Shown one piece after another: positions 53,546 to 62,791 of a stretch of 64,000 bases of DNA. Position numbers and translations under genes: made by a program. The number at the start of each line of letters is the position of its first letter. Position 1 is the first letter of the stretch. The notes beneath the pieces were generated by a model. It worked only from the letters and a program-made list of their open reading frames with translations, ran no database searches and was not told the origin of the DNA. Source of the DNA: MED-G16 sp964467915 (lineage in GTDB: Bacteria > Bacteroidota > Bacteroidia > Cytophagales > MED-G16); contig CAYXSW010000006.1 in assembly GCA_964467915.1 (NCBI GenBank), positions 1-64,000 on the forward strand, given 5' to 3'.

Positions 53546-53761
53546 ATGAATATTAAGAGATTATTTATTTTGCCTATTATTTTATATCAAAAATTAGTTT
53601 CTCCTATTCTTCCTAACACATGTAGGTTCAACCCTAGTTGTTCTGAATACTCAAAACAAGCAATTCTAAAGTATGGAGTTTTTTATGGTATATTTTTATC
53701 ATTTAAGAGACTTGTTAAATGTCATCCATGGGGTGGCCATGGAAATGATCCATTAAAATAA
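53546..53761 (+). CDS. yidD: Membrane protein insertion efficiency factor YidD
   Basis: A 71-residue YidD protein. The family signature is complete: Q-K-L-V-S-P-I-L-P-N-T-C-R-F-N-P-S-C-S-E-Y near residues 16-36 and K-C-H-P-W-G-G-H-G-N-D-P near 58-69. YidD is an amphipathic membrane-associated protein that aids YidC-dependent insertion. Here it stands alone between the BamA-like gene (divergent, 34 bases) and nadE (convergent, stops three bases apart); yidC, rnpA and rpmH, its partners in many bacteria, are not nearby. Confidence 0.95.
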   Translation: MNIKRLFILPIILYQKLVSPILPNTCRFNPSCSEYSKQAILKYGVFYGIFLSFKRLVKCHPWGGHGNDPLK

Positions 53762-53764
53762 AGG

Positions 53765-55609
53765 TTATAAGCTATTTAATTCCTCCTCAAAATTATTTGA
53801 TAAGATGGGAAACCTTAGCCATAAGGAAGAATCTACACTATATTGATCAAAATGAAAAGAAGGAGCTGATCGTTCTCTTTTCCATTGATTTTGGCTAAAA
53901 AGTAAAAAAAACTTTTTTAAATAAATTTTAGATAATTCCTTTTTGATTTTCATTTTCTTTTGAAGATGTAAAAAAATTTCATTTGGACTCATTCTGTCTT
54001 TTATAGCTAATCTTTCAATTTCATTTAAAATTTCATAAGGCATTAAATCGGTCTCATCAAACTGATTTTCTTCTAAAGGTTTAAGCTCTGCACTTGGCTT
54101 TAGGTTTAATACTTTTTTTAGCGGTAAATAATTGTATTTATCTAAAAGGTAATTAAGTAGATTCTTTATAAAAATTTTATCTATTCCTGCAATTGGAGAT
54201 ATTGATCCACTAGAATCACCATCCATAGTTGAATATCCTATGCTTGATTCACTTCTATTAGAAGTTGATAATAGAAGTAAGTTATTTGTATTAGCTATAA
54301 ACCAGATGAAGGGAGACCTTACTCTTGCCTGAATGTTTTGGAGTGCTAAATTATCACTCTCCCATGAATACTTTCTTTTAGTACTTGAACTTATTTTACT
54401 AATTATACCTTTTACTTCATCATCAATCTCCCATTCGTTATGATTTGATCCAATAAATTCAGATAATGATTTTGCAGATTCTTGAGTTTTTGAAGAAGAG
54501 TTTGTAGATTTTTGGTATGCGGTATGAAGTAATATGTTTAGAATTAGTTTTATGTTTTTATTTTTATCATCAGTTAATTTAATGTTTTCTAAATTCAATC
54601 TTTGAAGTAGTTTATCACTTCCTTCTCTATCAATATATCTTTTAATCATCTCATAGATTAACATTGCAACACATGATGAGTCTAGTCCACCACTTAATGA
54701 CAATGCAAATCCCTTTTGTTTAGATTTTGAAAGATAATCAAGAAGTCCTAAAGAAAAAGCATTTATAAATTCTTCATAATTATTATTTGATATCTCTTTA
54801 TATTTTTTGTTATTCCCTTCTAGATCAATATTAAAGTAGTTAATGGAGTAATCTTTAAAAGAAAATCTTTCTGAAATGTCTATTAAATTCCCTTTTTGTG
54901 CTAAAATTGTATCTCCCTCAAATATTGTTTTACCTGAATCATTTCCAAGTAAATTTACTGACATATATGTACAATTAAATTTTTTAGAGCTTTTGATAGT
55001 AATATTTTTTCTAAAATTAAATTTATTGAAAGCATAATGACTTGCTAAAGGGTTAAAAATTATAAGATGTTTATCAGTTTTTATGTAATTGGCAGGTCTC
55101 TCAATGTCCCATGCATCTCTACAAATTTCGAATCCTAAAGTGATTCCATTATTATATTCTAACTGAATTGATCCTATTTGGTACTTTTTATTATTAAATT
55201 TTGTTTTTTCTATTTTACCAAATTCCCACGGGTCAAACCATCTTTTTTCATAATGAATACCATCATTTGGTAAATTGCTTTTAATAAAAAATCCTAAAAT
55301 TTTTGTATTTCTAATTATACAACACGCATTATATAATTTTTTTTTGTGTAAAATAGGATGTCCAATAATTACTGTAATTGACTTACATATTTTAGAAATT
55401 TCAATAAGTTGTTCACTTGATTTTTCAATAAACCATTTGCTGAAAAAAAGATCTTGACATCCATAACCAGTTGTTGAGAGTTCTGGAAAACATAAGATTT
55501 TTACATTATTTTTAATAGAAAGGTTGATACTATCTTTAATGTTATTAATGTTTTTATTCCACGCGAGTGGAGTCTGATTCAAATTTGAACTAGCTAATTT
55601 AATTTTCAT
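53765..55609 (-). CDS. nadE: Glutamine-dependent NAD+ synthetase
   Basis: A 614-residue two-domain enzyme forming NAD+ from deamido-NAD+ with glutamine as nitrogen source. Residues 1-270 are a nitrilase-type glutaminase: catalytic Glu in L-S-T-T-G-Y-G-C-Q-D-L-F (residue E43 region), Lys, and the nucleophile in G-F-E-I-C-R-D-A-W near 176. Residues 290-614 form the synthetase with the PP-loop S-L-S-G-G-L-D-S-S-C near 307 and S-E-S-S-I-G-Y-S-T near 456. It is a single transcription unit as judged by neighbours. Confidence 0.95.
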   Translation of the reverse strand: MKIKLASSNLNQTPLAWNKNINNIKDSINLSIKNNVKILCFPELSTTGYGCQDLFFSKWFIEKSSEQLIEISKICKSITVIIGHPILHKKKLYNACCIIRNTKILGFFIKSNLPNDGIHYEKRWFDPWEFGKIEKTKFNNKKYQIGSIQLEYNNGITLGFEICRDAWDIERPANYIKTDKHLIIFNPLASHYAFNKFNFRKNITIKSSKKFNCTYMSVNLLGNDSGKTIFEGDTILAQKGNLIDISERFSFKDYSINYFNIDLEGNNKKYKEISNNNYEEFINAFSLGLLDYLSKSKQKGFALSLSGGLDSSCVAMLIYEMIKRYIDREGSDKLLQRLNLENIKLTDDKNKNIKLILNILLHTAYQKSTNSSSKTQESAKSLSEFIGSNHNEWEIDDEVKGIISKISSSTKRKYSWESDNLALQNIQARVRSPFIWFIANTNNLLLLSTSNRSESSIGYSTMDGDSSGSISPIAGIDKIFIKNLLNYLLDKYNYLPLKKVLNLKPSAELKPLEENQFDETDLMPYEILNEIERLAIKDRMSPNEIFLHLQKKMKIKKELSKIYLKKFFLLFSQNQWKRERSAPSFHFDQYSVDSSLWLRFPILSNNFEEELNSL

Positions 55610-55671
55610 CTAAAATCTATACTTTAGTCTGAATAAATAATTTATTTTTTAAAGATCATTAAATTTAAAAT

Positions 55672-55803
55672 ATGATAAAAGAATATCTCAAAAGAAAATG
55701 GGCTTGGGTAGATGAAAATCCTAGATTAGCTTCTTGGTTAGGATGGCTTAAGGGATTAATTAGTGGATTTCTAATTTATTATTTTCTAGACAAGACTATG
55801 TAA
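55672..55803 (+). CDS. Small membrane protein, 43 residues
   Basis: A 43-residue frame between two minus-strand genes. It reads K-R-K-W-A-W-V-D-E-N-P-R-L then a hydrophobic segment (W-L-G-W-L-K-G-L-I-S-G-F-L-I-Y-Y-F-L) of about 18 residues near the C-terminus. Support: a near-consensus promoter box TAAATTTA four bases before the ATG, the same layout as other genes here; amphipathic, tryptophan-rich composition unlike random translation; and no other gene in this 210-base gap. Family and function are unknown. The stop lies 15 bases from the convergent methyltransferase gene. Confidence 0.5.
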   Translation: MIKEYLKRKWAWVDENPRLASWLGWLKGLISGFLIYYFLDKTM

Positions 55804-55818
55804 AAGAAATTTTAATCC

Positions 55819-56535
55819 TTATAAATTGACTTGTGTTAATTTAGGATTGACAGATAATTTCATATAAATATAAAATATCAACGAAAATATCATCAAACAA
55901 AAAGTCCAATTTGTATTTATAATTTCTGAATCTACTTTATAGTTTTCAATGCTATTAATTATAAAGAATAATAAAGAGATACTCAGAAGTCCATTTTTAA
56001 TATTTACTAATGATTTTTTTAAATTAAAGTTATTTATTGGTTTCTTCCAGGTTTTAAATGATGGTAATATTCTTGGTGTATTTGAGCAATATGATTTGTA
56101 TTCTTCTTTAAATTTTTGAAGTAAAAAATTTTCTTCAACCAGTATTATTTTATAATATAATATTCCAAAAAGAGATGAGACTATTAAAGTAATTAATTCA
56201 TTAGATAGTAAAAGAACAACCCCCAACCAATTCAAATAATTTGCAAGATAAAGGGGGTTTCTTAGAAGAGAGTAAATACCTGAAGTGTTGAGTTTTTCTG
56301 CAATCTGTTTTTTAGTATTTTTTCCAGAAGTTTTATTATATACAAATCCAATGGTAAGCATTCTAACTAATAAACCAGATAAAGATATTGTTAAACAAAC
56401 AATATATTGAATATCAGAAATTAGATTAGTATTAAAATAATAAAATAAAATAGATCCTAAAATTATTGGAACAGGTAAAATTCCTCTATATCTAAATAAA
56501 AAATTACCTTGATTTAATTGTCTGTCTGTTATCAT
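55819..56535 (-). CDS. ICMT-type integral membrane methyltransferase
   Basis: A 238-residue protein with about six hydrophobic segments. The SAM-binding part of the isoprenylcysteine carboxyl methyltransferase / phospholipid methyltransferase family is visible: S-G-I-Y-S-L-L-R-N-P-L-Y-L-A-N near residue 89 and E-E-N-F-L-L-Q-K-F near 135, then Y-K-S-Y-C. The substrate is not evident; relatives methylate the 1-phosphate of lipid A (LmtA), isoprenylcysteines or phospholipids. Lipid A is conceivable here but there is no adjacent lipid gene. It follows the symporter gene by five bases. Confidence 0.78.
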   Translation of the reverse strand: MITDRQLNQGNFLFRYRGILPVPIILGSILFYYFNTNLISDIQYIVCLTISLSGLLVRMLTIGFVYNKTSGKNTKKQIAEKLNTSGIYSLLRNPLYLANYLNWLGVVLLLSNELITLIVSSLFGILYYKIILVEENFLLQKFKEEYKSYCSNTPRILPSFKTWKKPINNFNLKKSLVNIKNGLLSISLLFFIINSIENYKVDSEIINTNWTFCLMIFSLIFYIYMKLSVNPKLTQVNL

Positions 56536-56540
56536 TTATT

Positions 56541-58238
56541 TCACCAGAATATTGCATAAAGCATTGTGGTAATTATTAATACAGCAAATGCTGGGATATT
56601 AAATGATGGTTTTGTCTCAAATAATTTTCCTGATAATTTTATAGCTTTAGGGTCATCTTCATTTCCTTCAAGATAACTTATAATATAAATTATAAGCATT
56701 GTAACTAAGAATGTTATGCCCATTTGGTGAAGGAACGGAATTTCTCCAATGAATAATCCTTGAGTAAAGCTAGGAACAAATTCTATCCACCCTTTTGGCA
56801 CAACTTTAAAGTACATAGCTACTGGTATAGAAATTAATATTCCCCATATTGCAGCATTATTTGTAGCTTTTCTGTAAAAAAGTCCCATTATAAACACTGC
56901 AAGAATTCCAGGGCTTACAACACCTGTATACTCTTGAATTGCTTGAAATACTTGGCCTAAATTGCCAAACATTGGAGCAATTAACATAGCTATAAAAAGT
57001 GAAACTATTACAACAATTCGTCCAACTTTCACTAATTCAGCGTCTTTAGCTTTTTTATTTATTATTTCTTTATAAATGTCCATTGTAAAAATAGTTGATG
57101 TCGAATTTAACATTGATGCAAGTGATGAAACAATGGCTGCTGCAAGAGCTGCTAGAATTAAACCCTTTATGCCCACAGGAATATAATTTTTAATCAACCA
57201 AGGAGCTGCATTATCATTCAATATTTTTCCATCAGAAGATGTAAAACCTTCTGGGAGAACTTTCATTAATTCTCCTGTTGCAGGATCAAGATTTATCACG
57301 TATGCTATTATTCCTGGCAGTACAACAAAAATTGGAATTATCAATTTTAAAAATGCCGCAAATGCGATTCCCTTTTGTGCCTCACCTAAATTTTTTGCTG
57401 CAAATGTTCTTTGAATTATATATTGATTAAAACCCCAGTAGTAAGTATTGGCTATCCACATCCCTCCGATAAGTACAGCTATTCCTGGTAAATCAAAATA
57501 GGCGTCTCTTCCATCAGGTGTAATAATTTCTCCTTTTGATAAAATCATAGAAAATCTTTCTGGAACAGCATTGTATATATATGACAGACCGTCAATTATA
57601 CCACCACCTGGTGTAACATAAGATAATGCTATACCTGTCATTAGCATACCCCCAAAAATTAAAATTACCACTTGAACTACATCTGTCCAAGCTACAGCTG
57701 ACAATCCTCCCCAAACAGAATATGTTAGAGCAAATAATCCCAATCCAATAATACTAGTAGTTATTAAGCTACCATCTCCTGATCCAAAAATCGTATCCAT
57801 TGCTTTTCCTCCTAGATACATAACAGATGTTAGATTAACAAAAACAAATAAACTAATCCAAAATATTGCGAGTATAGTTTTTAGGTTATTGCTATATCTT
57901 TTTTTAACAAATTCAGGTATAGTATATATTTTTTTCTCTATGTAAATTGGAAGGAAAAACTTACCTACCACAAGCAAGGTAATCGCAGCCATCCACTCAT
58001 AAGTTGCAATTGCTAAACCTAGCGCAAATCCAGAACCAGACATGCCAATAAACTGTTCTGCTGATATATTAGCGGCTATTAAAGATGCACCAATAGTCCA
58101 CCAAGGTAATGACTTTCCTGCTAAAAAATAATCTTCAGCACTTTTCCCTGATCCACTTTTATCTCTTGAAACATATAAGCCAATTGTTAGTATAACTATA
58201 CAATAACTTATAAATACAATTATGTCAATATTTTCCAT
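56541..58238 (-). CDS. Sodium/solute symporter (SSS family)
   Basis: A 565-residue inner-membrane transporter with about 14 hydrophobic segments and the SSS core: L-A-G-K-S-L-P-W-W near residue 40, N-I-S-A-E-Q-F-I-G-M-S-G near 57, A-A-A-I-V-S-S-L-A-S-M-L-N-S near 353-366, which carries the sodium-site serines. Sequence style fits the SGLT-type sugar branch, so import of a sugar or related solute is a reasonable guess. A divergently transcribed PQQ-type sugar dehydrogenase starts 75 bases upstream, which fits sugar use. Upstream of the ATG is a short TAAAC-type tandem repeat. Confidence 0.92.
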   Translation of the reverse strand: MENIDIIVFISYCIVILTIGLYVSRDKSGSGKSAEDYFLAGKSLPWWTIGASLIAANISAEQFIGMSGSGFALGLAIATYEWMAAITLLVVGKFFLPIYIEKKIYTIPEFVKKRYSNNLKTILAIFWISLFVFVNLTSVMYLGGKAMDTIFGSGDGSLITTSIIGLGLFALTYSVWGGLSAVAWTDVVQVVILIFGGMLMTGIALSYVTPGGGIIDGLSYIYNAVPERFSMILSKGEIITPDGRDAYFDLPGIAVLIGGMWIANTYYWGFNQYIIQRTFAAKNLGEAQKGIAFAAFLKLIIPIFVVLPGIIAYVINLDPATGELMKVLPEGFTSSDGKILNDNAAPWLIKNYIPVGIKGLILAALAAAIVSSLASMLNSTSTIFTMDIYKEIINKKAKDAELVKVGRIVVIVSLFIAMLIAPMFGNLGQVFQAIQEYTGVVSPGILAVFIMGLFYRKATNNAAIWGILISIPVAMYFKVVPKGWIEFVPSFTQGLFIGEIPFLHQMGITFLVTMLIIYIISYLEGNEDDPKAIKLSGKLFETKPSFNIPAFAVLIITTMLYAIFW

Positions 58239-58256
58239 TAGTTTAGTTTAGTTTAT
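58238..58256. repeat. Pentanucleotide tandem repeat at the symporter start
   Basis: TTTAG is repeated three times with a fourth partial copy (TTAGTTTAGTTTAGTTTAT) immediately before the symporter ATG on the minus strand, where it reads as ACTAA units. Copy number changes would alter start-codon spacing. It is short and may be chance. Confidence 0.4.
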
Positions 58257-58312
58257 TTAAGTTAATACTTAATATTTATTTGAACTAGACTAACTAATTA
58301 AATTTATATAGC

Positions 58313-59452
58313 ATGCTTATCAGATTAATAATCATTTCATTTTTTTCATTTTTACCTTATACAAATGTAGAAGATAATACCCTCAAGACTCAACTTGAAA
58401 ATCTAATCTTGCCTGAAGGTTTTAAAATTCAACTTTATGCATCTGATGTCGAGAATGCTAGGTCAATGACGATCAGTCCATCTGGAACAATATTTGTTGG
58501 GAATAGAAGATCTGATAATGTATTTGCTTTAAAGGATACTGATGGAGATAATGTAGTTGATAAGAAATATTTAATTACTGATAAACTTAAAAATATGCCT
58601 AATGGAGTTGCATATTATAAAGGGGATCTATATGTGGCTGAAGTAAATAAGATATGGGTTTTTAGAGATATTGAGGACAATTTAGATTACATAGATAAGT
58701 TTGGAGATTACCCAAATGAACCTGAATTAATATCTGATGATTATCCTTCAGATAGACATCATGGATGGAAATATATATCATTTGGCCCGGATGGTAAATT
58801 ATATGTTCCTGTTGGTGCACCTTGTAATATATGTGAGAGTAACGATGAAGTATATGCTTCAATTACTAGAATGGATCCTGATGGATCTAATAAAGAAGTT
58901 TATGCTAGTGGTGTAAGAAATACTGTTGGGTTCACATGGCATCCTGAGACTGAAGAAATGTGGTTTACTGACAATGGCAGAGATATGCTAGGAGATAATT
59001 ATCCTCCATGTGAGCTTAACAAGGTTCAAAAACCTAAGCAGCATTTTGGTTATCCATACTGTCATGGCAATGACATATCTGACCCTGAATTTGGTAGTAA
59101 ATATTCCTGTGAAGAATTTATTAAACCAGTGCAAAATTTAGGTCCTCATGTAGCACCTTTGGGACTAAAGTTTTATAATGGAGATATGTTTCCGGAAGAA
59201 TTTAAAGGGGATGTTTTCATAGCCGAACATGGATCATGGAATAGGTCAAGAAAAATCGGATATAGAATTACTAGGGTAAAAGTTGAAAACAATAGATCAG
59301 TAGGGTATGAGCCTTTTATATATGGGTGGTTAGATGAAGAAGAACAAGAGGCCTGGGGCAGACCTGTGGATGTTATTTTTCTTAAAGATGGCTCCATGTT
59401 AATTTCAGATGATTATGCGAATGCAATTTATAGAGTTTATTATGATGGATAG
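58313..59452 (+). CDS. Exported PQQ-dependent sugar dehydrogenase / sorbosone dehydrogenase-like beta-propeller
   Basis: A 379-residue protein with a probable signal segment at residues 1-18. The rest is a six-bladed beta-propeller of the soluble quinoprotein glucose dehydrogenase superfamily: G-F-K-I-Q-L-Y-A at the start, D-R-H-H-G-W-K near 145 (the catalytic-histidine region), Y-V-P-V-G-A-P near 164, T-W-H-P-E-T-E near 206 and W-F-T-D-N-G-R-D, and A-E-H-G-S-W-N-R near 303. It would oxidise sugars in the periplasm, if PQQ is supplied. Four cysteines suggest disulfides. Its stop abuts the murB stop. Confidence 0.85.
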   Translation: MLIRLIIISFFSFLPYTNVEDNTLKTQLENLILPEGFKIQLYASDVENARSMTISPSGTIFVGNRRSDNVFALKDTDGDNVVDKKYLITDKLKNMPNGVAYYKGDLYVAEVNKIWVFRDIEDNLDYIDKFGDYPNEPELISDDYPSDRHHGWKYISFGPDGKLYVPVGAPCNICESNDEVYASITRMDPDGSNKEVYASGVRNTVGFTWHPETEEMWFTDNGRDMLGDNYPPCELNKVQKPKQHFGYPYCHGNDISDPEFGSKYSCEEFIKPVQNLGPHVAPLGLKFYNGDMFPEEFKGDVFIAEHGSWNRSRKIGYRITRVKVENNRSVGYEPFIYGWLDEEEQEAWGRPVDVIFLKDGSMLISDDYANAIYRVYYDG

Positions 59453-60457
59453 CTAAACTATATTAACTTCAGTTTCTAATTTTATATTAAATTTTTCTTG
59501 AACACTTTTAGATATTTCTTCTGATAGTTTTTTGATTTTACTACCTGATTCTTCTCCATAATTTACTAACACAAGTGCGTGTTTTTTATAAACACCTATC
59601 TTATCCAAAACTTTACCTTTCCACCCACATTTTTCTATTAGCCAGGCAGCGGATACTTTTATATTATTTTCTCCTATTCTGTGTCCAGAAAAATCATGAT
59701 ATTTTGATTTGATATCATTGTAAGAGCTTAGTTTAATTATTGGATTTTTGAAGAAACTACCAGCATTTCCTAATATTTTTGGATTAGGTAGTTTAGAATT
59801 TCTTATTCTGATTATCTCGTCTCTTAATGATTTTAATGAAATTTTATCCTTATCAAAGTTTTGTAATTCTTTATAAGTTAGAATATAGTTAGGCTTTTTA
59901 TTTAAAATAAAATCTACATGTGTTATAAAAAATTTATTTTTTTTATTTTTTTTAAAAATGCTATTTCTATATTCAAAGCAACATGATTTTTTTTTATATA
60001 TCTTTTCTCTATTTTCTTCTAAATCATAGGTGATTACACTATCTATAAAATCTTTAATTTCAACTCCATATGCTCCTATATTTTGAATAGGCGCAGCTCC
60101 AACTGATCCGGGGATTAAGGATAAGTTTTCAACTCCATAGTATCCATTTTCTACGCAATATGAAACAAATTCATCCCAGTTTTCTCCAGAGCCGACTCTT
60201 ATTTTAACATTATTTTTGTCTTCATAAAATTTATCAATGCCCATTATTTTATTTAATAAGACGATTCCATCAAAGTCTTTTGTAAATAAGATATTTGACC
60301 CACCACCAATTATTAATTTTTTTTCTTTTCTTACCTCCTTATTATTTAGAACATGAGAAAGGTCATCTTTTCTTTTTATTTCAATTAAGTACTTTGATTT
60401 ATGTTTGACCCCAAAAGAATTATGGTTATGTAAAGAAGAATCTTTTAAAATATTCAT
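59453..60457 (-). CDS. murB: UDP-N-acetylenolpyruvoylglucosamine reductase MurB
   Basis: A 334-residue FAD enzyme of peptidoglycan synthesis, making UDP-MurNAc. FAD-binding G-G-G-S-N-I-L-F near residue 51, G-S-V-G-A-A-P-I-Q-N-I-G-A-Y-G near 116-130, the Y-R-N-S-I-F-K loop typical of type I MurB and the catalytic serine in G-N-A-G-S-F-F-K-N-P near 230 are all present, with the C-terminal domain to residue 334. It starts directly after the yebC stop. With mpl it gives two peptidoglycan genes in the window. Confidence 0.95.
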   Translation of the reverse strand: MNILKDSSLHNHNSFGVKHKSKYLIEIKRKDDLSHVLNNKEVRKEKKLIIGGGSNILFTKDFDGIVLLNKIMGIDKFYEDKNNVKIRVGSGENWDEFVSYCVENGYYGVENLSLIPGSVGAAPIQNIGAYGVEIKDFIDSVITYDLEENREKIYKKKSCCFEYRNSIFKKNKKNKFFITHVDFILNKKPNYILTYKELQNFDKDKISLKSLRDEIIRIRNSKLPNPKILGNAGSFFKNPIIKLSSYNDIKSKYHDFSGHRIGENNIKVSAAWLIEKCGWKGKVLDKIGVYKKHALVLVNYGEESGSKIKKLSEEISKSVQEKFNIKLETEVNIV

Positions 60458-61165
60458 TTAGGCAATATTTGTAAATACATACTGAACATCTTCATCATCT
60501 TCTATCTTATCTACCATTTTTTCAATTTCAAGAAGTTGATCTTCACTGAAATTAACTGGATTACTAGGTATTCTCTTTAATAATGATTTTGATGGTTTAA
60601 CTTCTAGCTCATTTAAGCCCTTATTAATTTTACCATATGAAGTGTAGTTACCATAAATTATAATTTCATCTTTATTTATTTCTATTTCTTCTAGACCATA
60701 GTCAATTAAAAAGAGTTCAAGTTCGTCCGGGTCTTGATTTAAGTTATCAATGTGAAAAACAGCCTTTCTTTCAAACATAAATTCTAAGGATCCTGGAGAG
60801 ACTAGGTTGCCTTCCGATTTATTGAAGTATGATTTTATGTTTGCAGTTGTTCTTTTAATATTGTCTGTTGCTATTTCAACTATTACTAGAACTCCATGGG
60901 GACCTTTCCCTTCAAAAGTTTGTTCTATAAAATCTTTCAGTTCTTTATCAGAAGCTCTTTTTATTGCTGAATCAATATTGTCCTTAGGCATATTTTCAGC
61001 TTTTGCATTTTGAATAGCGGCTCTTAACTTAAAATTCATCTCAGGATCGGTTCCTCCTTCTTTAGCAGCAACGGTTATTGCCTTCGATAATTTAGGGAAC
61101 AGTTTAGACATTTTATCCCATCTTTTTTCTTTAGCAGCTCGTCTATATTCAAATGCTCTTCCCAT
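60458..61165 (-). CDS. YebC/PmpR family protein
   Basis: A 235-residue three-domain protein: domain 1 with A-K-E-K-R-W-D-K-M-S-K-L-F near residue 11 and K-A-I-T-V-A-A-K-E-G-G near 28, domain 2 with N-A-K-A-E-N-M-P-K-D-N-I near 54 and the G-P-H-G-V-L-V loop near 88, and domain 3 near 150-235. Family members are reported as DNA-binding transcriptional regulators and, more recently, as ribosome-associated factors relieving stalling at proline-rich motifs. The sequence cannot decide between these. It is transcribed before murB with no gap. Confidence 0.93.
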   Translation of the reverse strand: MGRAFEYRRAAKEKRWDKMSKLFPKLSKAITVAAKEGGTDPEMNFKLRAAIQNAKAENMPKDNIDSAIKRASDKELKDFIEQTFEGKGPHGVLVIVEIATDNIKRTTANIKSYFNKSEGNLVSPGSLEFMFERKAVFHIDNLNQDPDELELFLIDYGLEEIEINKDEIIIYGNYTSYGKINKGLNELEVKPSKSLLKRIPSNPVNFSEDQLLEIEKMVDKIEDDEDVQYVFTNIA

Positions 61166-61263
61166 AGTATAATTGTATATAGATTAATTAATTATTCTTA
61201 ATAACTAAATTACAAAATATTGAATTAATTAGTCAATTATAAAACCTAAGTTTAATTTTACAA

Positions 61264-62790
61264 ATGGAAGAAAAAATATTAATTCTTGATTTTGGTTCTC
61301 AATACACCCAGTTGATTGCTAGAAGAGTAAGAGAATTAAATATTTATTGTGAAATATTTCCATATAATAAAATACCTAAAATCAAAAAAAATTATTTTGG
61401 AGTTATATTATCTGGAAGTCCTTTTTCAGTACACGATGAAAGTGCACCCTTTGTTGATCTTAATAATTTTGGTAATTTACCTATTCTAGGGATATGTTAC
61501 GGAGCTCAATTAATTGCACAAAATAATAATTGTGAAGTTACAAAGTCAAAAATTAGAGAATATGGTAGGGCTAAATTAAAATTTGTAGACTCAGAAAATA
61601 TTCTTATGTCTGGAGTAAAAGAGAACTCTGATGTCTGGATGAGTCATGGTGATTCAATAACAAACATTCCAGAATCATTTAAAATTATTGCAAGTACTAA
61701 AGATGTTGATATAACATCATATTATGTTAAAAATAAAGATTATTACGGTTTACAGTTTCATCCAGAAGTTACCCATAGTAAGTATGGAAAAATAATTTTA
61801 AAAAACTTTGCTGTAAAAATATGTCGTTGTTCACAGTCATGGACTCCTGATAGATTTGTTGAGTTTACAATTAAATCTATTAAAAAGACCGTTAAAGATA
61901 ATAAAGTTGTCTTGGGACTCTCAGGAGGGGTTGACTCAAGTGTTGCTGCTATTTTAATTCATAAAGCAATAGGAGATAATCTTTATTGTGTTTTTGTAGA
62001 TAATGGTCTACTTAGAAAAAATGAATTTAATAACGTCTTGTATTCTTATAAAAATTTAGGCTTAAATGTTATAGGTGTTGATTCAAAAAATTTATTCTAT
62101 CAAGGTTTAAAAGGAAAATCAGATCCTGAGGATAAGAGAAAATCAATCGGAAATGATTTCATTAAAGTTTTTGAAGAAGAGGCAAACAAAATTGGAGACA
62201 TAAAGTGGTTAGCTCAAGGAACGATTTATCCTGATGTAATTGAGTCTGTCTCTGTAAAAGGTCCCTCTGCAACAATAAAGTCTCATCATAATGTGGGAGG
62301 TTTACCTAAGAAAATGAATCTCAAGATAGTTGAACCTCTAAATTTACTTTTCAAAGATGAGGTTAGGAAAGTTGGTAAATCTATGAATATGCCAGATGCT
62401 ATCTTAAAGAGACACCCGTTTCCAGGACCTGGTCTAGGAATAAGAATTCTCGGTGAAGTGACAAAGGAAAAAGTAGAGTTATTACAAGAAGCAGATGATA
62501 TTTTTATATCTTCTTTAATAAAAAGAAATTTGTATGATGATGTTTGGCAAGCCGCAACAATTCTACTTCCTGTTAAATCTGTTGGTGTAATGGGAGATGA
62601 ACGAACCTATGAATTTACAGTGGTATTAAGAGCAGTCACAAGTTTAGATGGAATGACAGCAGATTGGTCAAGGTTGCCAAGTGATTTTTTGGCTGATGTT
62701 TCTAATGAGATAATCAATAGAGTTAAGGGTATTAATAGGGTAGTTTATGATATTTCTTCTAAACCTCCTGCTACAATAGAATGGGAATGA
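61264..62790 (+). CDS. guaA: GMP synthase (glutamine-hydrolysing)
   Basis: A 508-residue enzyme converting XMP to GMP. The class I glutaminase domain (1-190) has L-D-F-G-S-Q-Y-T-Q near residue 9, the nucleophile in G-I-C-Y-G-A-Q-L near 77 and the His-Glu in F-H-P-E-V-T near 168. The ATP-PPase domain has the P-loop L-G-L-S-G-G-V-D-S near 213, and the dimerisation domain ends I-N-R-V-V-Y-D-I-S-S-K-P-P-A-T-I-E-W-E, the invariant C-terminus. A near-consensus box TAAGTTTA (61247-61254) precedes the start by nine bases. One base separates it from the next gene. Confidence 0.97.
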   Translation: MEEKILILDFGSQYTQLIARRVRELNIYCEIFPYNKIPKIKKNYFGVILSGSPFSVHDESAPFVDLNNFGNLPILGICYGAQLIAQNNNCEVTKSKIREYGRAKLKFVDSENILMSGVKENSDVWMSHGDSITNIPESFKIIASTKDVDITSYYVKNKDYYGLQFHPEVTHSKYGKIILKNFAVKICRCSQSWTPDRFVEFTIKSIKKTVKDNKVVLGLSGGVDSSVAAILIHKAIGDNLYCVFVDNGLLRKNEFNNVLYSYKNLGLNVIGVDSKNLFYQGLKGKSDPEDKRKSIGNDFIKVFEEEANKIGDIKWLAQGTIYPDVIESVSVKGPSATIKSHHNVGGLPKKMNLKIVEPLNLLFKDEVRKVGKSMNMPDAILKRHPFPGPGLGIRILGEVTKEKVELLQEADDIFISSLIKRNLYDDVWQAATILLPVKSVGVMGDERTYEFTVVLRAVTSLDGMTADWSRLPSDFLADVSNEIINRVKGINRVVYDISSKPPATIEWE

Positions 62791-62791
62791 T

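Noticed and set aside
61166..61263. AT-rich gap between yebC and guaA as a purine riboswitch
   Set aside because: Only 98 bases, with no conserved purine-aptamer core, no paired helices of the right layout and no terminator hairpin.
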